Below are positions 61,497 through 64,000 of a stretch of DNA of 64,000 nucleotides, piece after piece; the stretch's first letter is position 1; each line of letters begins with the position of its first letter. The stretch is taken from the NCBI RefSeq assembly GCF_030020805.1, contig NZ_CP125098.1:3371501-3435500 (forward strand), written 5' to 3'. The notes beneath the pieces are model-generated. The model was not told the origin of the DNA and ran no database searches. It worked only from the letters and a program-made list of their open reading frames with translations. The translations under genes and the position numbers were made by a program. The stretch comes from Paenibacillus sp. RC67. Its GTDB lineage: Bacteria; Bacillota; Bacilli; Paenibacillales; NBRC-103111.

Positions 61497-63752
61497 TTGT
61501 TCTGGCCACAACGAAACGTTTTGCAAACAAACCGACTGTTTCTGCGCTATTTGTTTTCGTATATGCTGGTATTGGCTATTCCTCTCTCGATCATCACCCT
61601 ACTGGTTTACAATTACTTTTTCCATCAGTTGAAAGAAGAAGTAATCAAGAATAACGTCAATATTCTCCAACACGTCGTAACTGCGGTAGATCATCATATT
61701 GCAGGCATGAATACGGTTGCCTACCAAATTTATAACAATCCGGACCTTACCACACAGCAAATCAGTGATGGCCCGTATACTACTTCCAAAGGGATTCGCC
61801 AATTAAAAAGCTATATTTCCGGAAATAACTTTATAAGCGATGTCGTCGTTTATTACAAACAATTAAATAAATTTGTTTCCTCAACGAGGACTTATACCAT
61901 GAAAGAATTTTTGGCAGTCTATTATGGAGGTGCGGTTTCAGAGGAGCAATTTTTAACCGCAGCCCGAGACATAGACGGCAATGGGGTGTGGGTACCGGAT
62001 AGTGACGCCGGCGGAGGAGAATTGGGCCAGGTTGTAAGCTATCTTGTACCCAACAGCTCTAATTACGACAAACGCATGGTATTGTTTATTATCAAACAGC
62101 ATGCTTTTGAACAAATGATGAGCAGCAATAAAGGCAATATCATAGCAATAAATCCGGAGCGCAAGATCGTCGCTGCGTCGAAAGAGAATAATCGACCTCA
62201 AGAACAGGATTTAATGAATTTCATTCAACCGGGTCAGACCGAACATTCTCTTATCACGAATATAGGTTCCTCGTCCCATTTTGTTTCTTACATCCAGTCC
62301 TCGGAAACCGGCTGGAGCTATTTTATGGTCATGCCCGTAAAAGAAGCAATGAGCCAAGTATATGCCGCCAAGGATGCTTTCCTTGGAGCACTTCTAGTTA
62401 TTGTGCTTGCAGGTGGAATGGCCATCTTGTTCAACATGCGCTTAAACTATCGGCCTATTCGCCAGCTGCGCTTGTTTGCTGAAAGGGAGACAGGAAGTGT
62501 AGCGGAAACCGGAAATGAGTTCGATGCGGTAAGGATGACAATAAACCGGATCAATCATACGAATAAGATACTGAAAGATCAGGTCAAGAGCAATCATAGC
62601 GCAGTTAAAGATTACCTGTTGACCCATCTGCTCAGCGGGGTTTTCCCGCATGCCGAAGCGTTTAACGAAAAAGGCAGTGATTTTGGCCTTTCCTTTAGCC
62701 ATCCATTCTTTCGTGTCGTTATCTTCTCAGCTGCTGCTTTGGAACCGCAGCAGAAAGTGACGGCTTCTATGCTTCCTGCACTATTGGAACAGGTGCTTCC
62801 TAGCGAAATCGAAGGCTATGGCCGCATAAATATCGACAATCGCTTGATTTTCATACTGGCCTGCGGCCGGGAATCGGACCGTCAAATGCTGCAGAATACC
62901 TTAGCGGATATGCAGCAGCTATTAACGAATGAGCTGCACTCTCATGTTGCGGTTGGTGTCGGCAATCCGTACGAGGCAGCAGGACAGATCGGCAAATCGT
63001 GTCTTGAAGCGTACACGGCGCTCGATTACCGATTGGTCAAGGGAACAGATCAAATCATTTACTTTGAAGACATCCGTATCGCCGCCGGATCTGGTTTTCC
63101 TTACCCGGTAGAAGAACTAAGAGCGCTGGAGATTTCTATTATAGAAGGTAATACGGACCAAATTTCCTTCATTGTGGAGGAGCTTGTGAGCAAAATAACC
63201 GAGTGTGACATAGCATTGTTCGAAGCCCGTTGTCTATGCTTCGATATTATCAATACGGTGCTGAAAGCGATGCAGCAGATCAATAAAAAGTTCGTAGGCC
63301 TAGACAAAGGAGATATAGACGTCCTATCCCTAGCCCAATTTGAAACGGTGAAAGAGCTTGGACAGAGCATCACGGATGTTTGTCAGACTCTGTGCAATTA
63401 CATTAAAGATAATCGCGAGAAGCAGGATGACGAGCTGCTGCGGCAATGGGTCGCCTATTTAGAAACGAACTATCACGATACGAACTTTACAGTTCAGAGC
63501 ATGGCAGATCATTTTAACATGTCTCTTTCCAACTTAAGCTATTATTTCAAGAAATGCTTCGGCCAAAGCATTTCCGATTACATCAATTATCTGCGTATTG
63601 AAAAAGCAAAACAGCTTCTAAGCTCGACCAAGAAACCGCTGATTGAGATTATTTCTGAGATCGGCTATTGCGACGTATCCAGTTTCGTTCGGAAGTTTAA
63701 GAAAGAAGTTGGGACGACTCCGGGAGGGTTTCGCAAGTACAAAAGTATTTAA
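61497..63752 (+). CDS. Membrane-bound AraC-family sensor-regulator
   Basis: 751 residues from TTG 61497, eight bases after GGGGTG. Two membrane helices (~18-42 and ~294-312) enclose an extracytoplasmic sensor of about 250 residues (Cache-like); a cytoplasmic linker follows, and the final 100 residues carry the AraC helix-turn-helix with NFTVQSMADHFNMSLSNLSYYFKKCFGQS and GYCDVSSFVRKFKKEVGTTP. The layout is that of Paenibacillus one-component sugar sensors. Divergent from, and likely controlling, the LplA-type lipoprotein gene. Confidence 0.9.
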   Translation: MFWPQRNVLQTNRLFLRYLFSYMLVLAIPLSIITLLVYNYFFHQLKEEVIKNNVNILQHVVTAVDHHIAGMNTVAYQIYNNPDLTTQQISDGPYTTSKGIRQLKSYISGNNFISDVVVYYKQLNKFVSSTRTYTMKEFLAVYYGGAVSEEQFLTAARDIDGNGVWVPDSDAGGGELGQVVSYLVPNSSNYDKRMVLFIIKQHAFEQMMSSNKGNIIAINPERKIVAASKENNRPQEQDLMNFIQPGQTEHSLITNIGSSSHFVSYIQSSETGWSYFMVMPVKEAMSQVYAAKDAFLGALLVIVLAGGMAILFNMRLNYRPIRQLRLFAERETGSVAETGNEFDAVRMTINRINHTNKILKDQVKSNHSAVKDYLLTHLLSGVFPHAEAFNEKGSDFGLSFSHPFFRVVIFSAAALEPQQKVTASMLPALLEQVLPSEIEGYGRINIDNRLIFILACGRESDRQMLQNTLADMQQLLTNELHSHVAVGVGNPYEAAGQIGKSCLEAYTALDYRLVKGTDQIIYFEDIRIAAGSGFPYPVEELRALEISIIEGNTDQISFIVEELVSKITECDIALFEARCLCFDIINTVLKAMQQINKKFVGLDKGDIDVLSLAQFETVKELGQSITDVCQTLCNYIKDNREKQDDELLRQWVAYLETNYHDTNFTVQSMADHFNMSLSNLSYYFKKCFGQSISDYINYLRIEKAKQLLSSTKKPLIEIISEIGYCDVSSFVRKFKKEVGTTPGGFRKYKSI

Positions 63753-63796
63753 GGGGTACAAAATTGTACTTATGCCATACAATAGAAATGGATAGA

Positions 63797-63848
63797 CCGG
63801 CTTTCCGATAGCGCATCATCGATGCCTAATCGGGAGCCGGTTCTTTTG
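63797..63848 (+). terminator. Terminator after the AraC sensor gene
   Basis: ACCGGCT/AGCCGGT outer arms, CCGAT/ATCGG middle arms and GCATC/GATGC inner arms stack into a long interrupted hairpin, followed by TCTTTTG. Confidence 0.8.
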
Positions 63849-64000
63849 TTGCGGGCAGCTATACAGAAGGCGGTATATCCATTTGGCAGCAAGTTAGAGG
63901 TTATGCTGCTTGGGCAAACAGGCTTTGCTGAAGAATGGCATATCGCCATTTAACGGCCTATTTACGTTTTCAGCGTACATCTGCTAGCTTGAAAAAGCGA
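63849..64000. other. Unassigned right edge
   Basis: No gene start or recognisable domain. A 25-codon open stretch (GSYTEGGISIWQQVRG and on) is seen on the plus strand but matches nothing known to me. Confidence 0.4.

Noticed and set aside
1-64000. CRISPR arrays, tRNA, rRNA, insertion sequences or prophage genes
   Set aside because: No short regularly spaced repeats, cloverleaf sequences, transposase or phage proteins were seen.

Overview
The window looks like a chromosomal segment of a spore-forming, carbohydrate-degrading member of the Bacillota, most likely Paenibacillus or a close relative. The inference rests on a spore germinant-receptor operon, a secreted protein with three SLH (S-layer homology) domains, lipoprotein sugar-binding proteins paired with AraC-type regulators, strong AGGAGG-type ribosome binding sites with frequent GTG/TTG starts, and a moderate GC content. 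No rRNA, tRNA, CRISPR array, insertion sequence or prophage was recognised.

Layout. 1-2431: the end of a sensor histidine kinase, an MFS exporter, and an isochorismatase-like gene broken by an in-frame amber codon. 2.8-13.9 kb: a secreted FN3/CBM32 protein of unknown catalytic activity, an AraC regulator, and a divergent operon of solute-binding lipoprotein, GH2 glycosidase and a 1159-residue SLH protein. 14.2-17.2 kb: an APH-like kinase and a MarR/MFS efflux cassette with shared operators, flanked by near-identical hairpins. 17.3-21.4 kb: a gerA-gerC-D subunit-gerB germination operon in which gerC and gerB each carry a one-base homopolymer frameshift. 21.5-27.7 kb: the NAD(P)HX repair enzyme Nnr, then an AraC regulator divergent from a beta-glucuronidase and its GPH symporter.

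27.8-39.3 kb is a mosaic of small regulator/target pairs: TetR with an MBL-fold hydrolase and an AbrB-type membrane protein; MarR with a quinone reductase-like flavoprotein; ArsR with an MFS exporter; a SatA-like acetyltransferase; HxlR with an SDR; plus several short unknown genes. 39.3-43.6 kb: an ArsR-type regulator divergent from a GH51 arabinofuranosidase, a Cys-rich small protein, and a Zur-box-controlled zinc GTPase. 43.9-46.9 kb: a three-gene type III polyketide cluster (PKS, methyltransferase, FAD oxidoreductase). 47.2-59.5 kb: another orphan solute-binding lipoprotein, then an MFS transporter with an arylsulfatase, a ROK repressor, and a tight operon of purine nucleoside phosphorylase, second sulfatase, 5'-nucleotidase-like phosphatase and NCS2 permease. 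59.6-63.8 kb: a third solute-binding lipoprotein and a membrane-bound AraC sensor-regulator.

Most of the window is scavenging of plant or microbial glycans (glucuronides, galactosides, arabinosides, sulfate esters) and efflux/detoxification, each unit carrying its own one-component regulator. Three solute-binding proteins occur with no ABC permease or ATPase genes in view. The least explained unit is the sulfatase/purine-salvage operon at 54.3-59.5 kb: neither its sulfatase nor its nucleotidase shows a signal peptide, so both appear to act in the cytoplasm on something imported.
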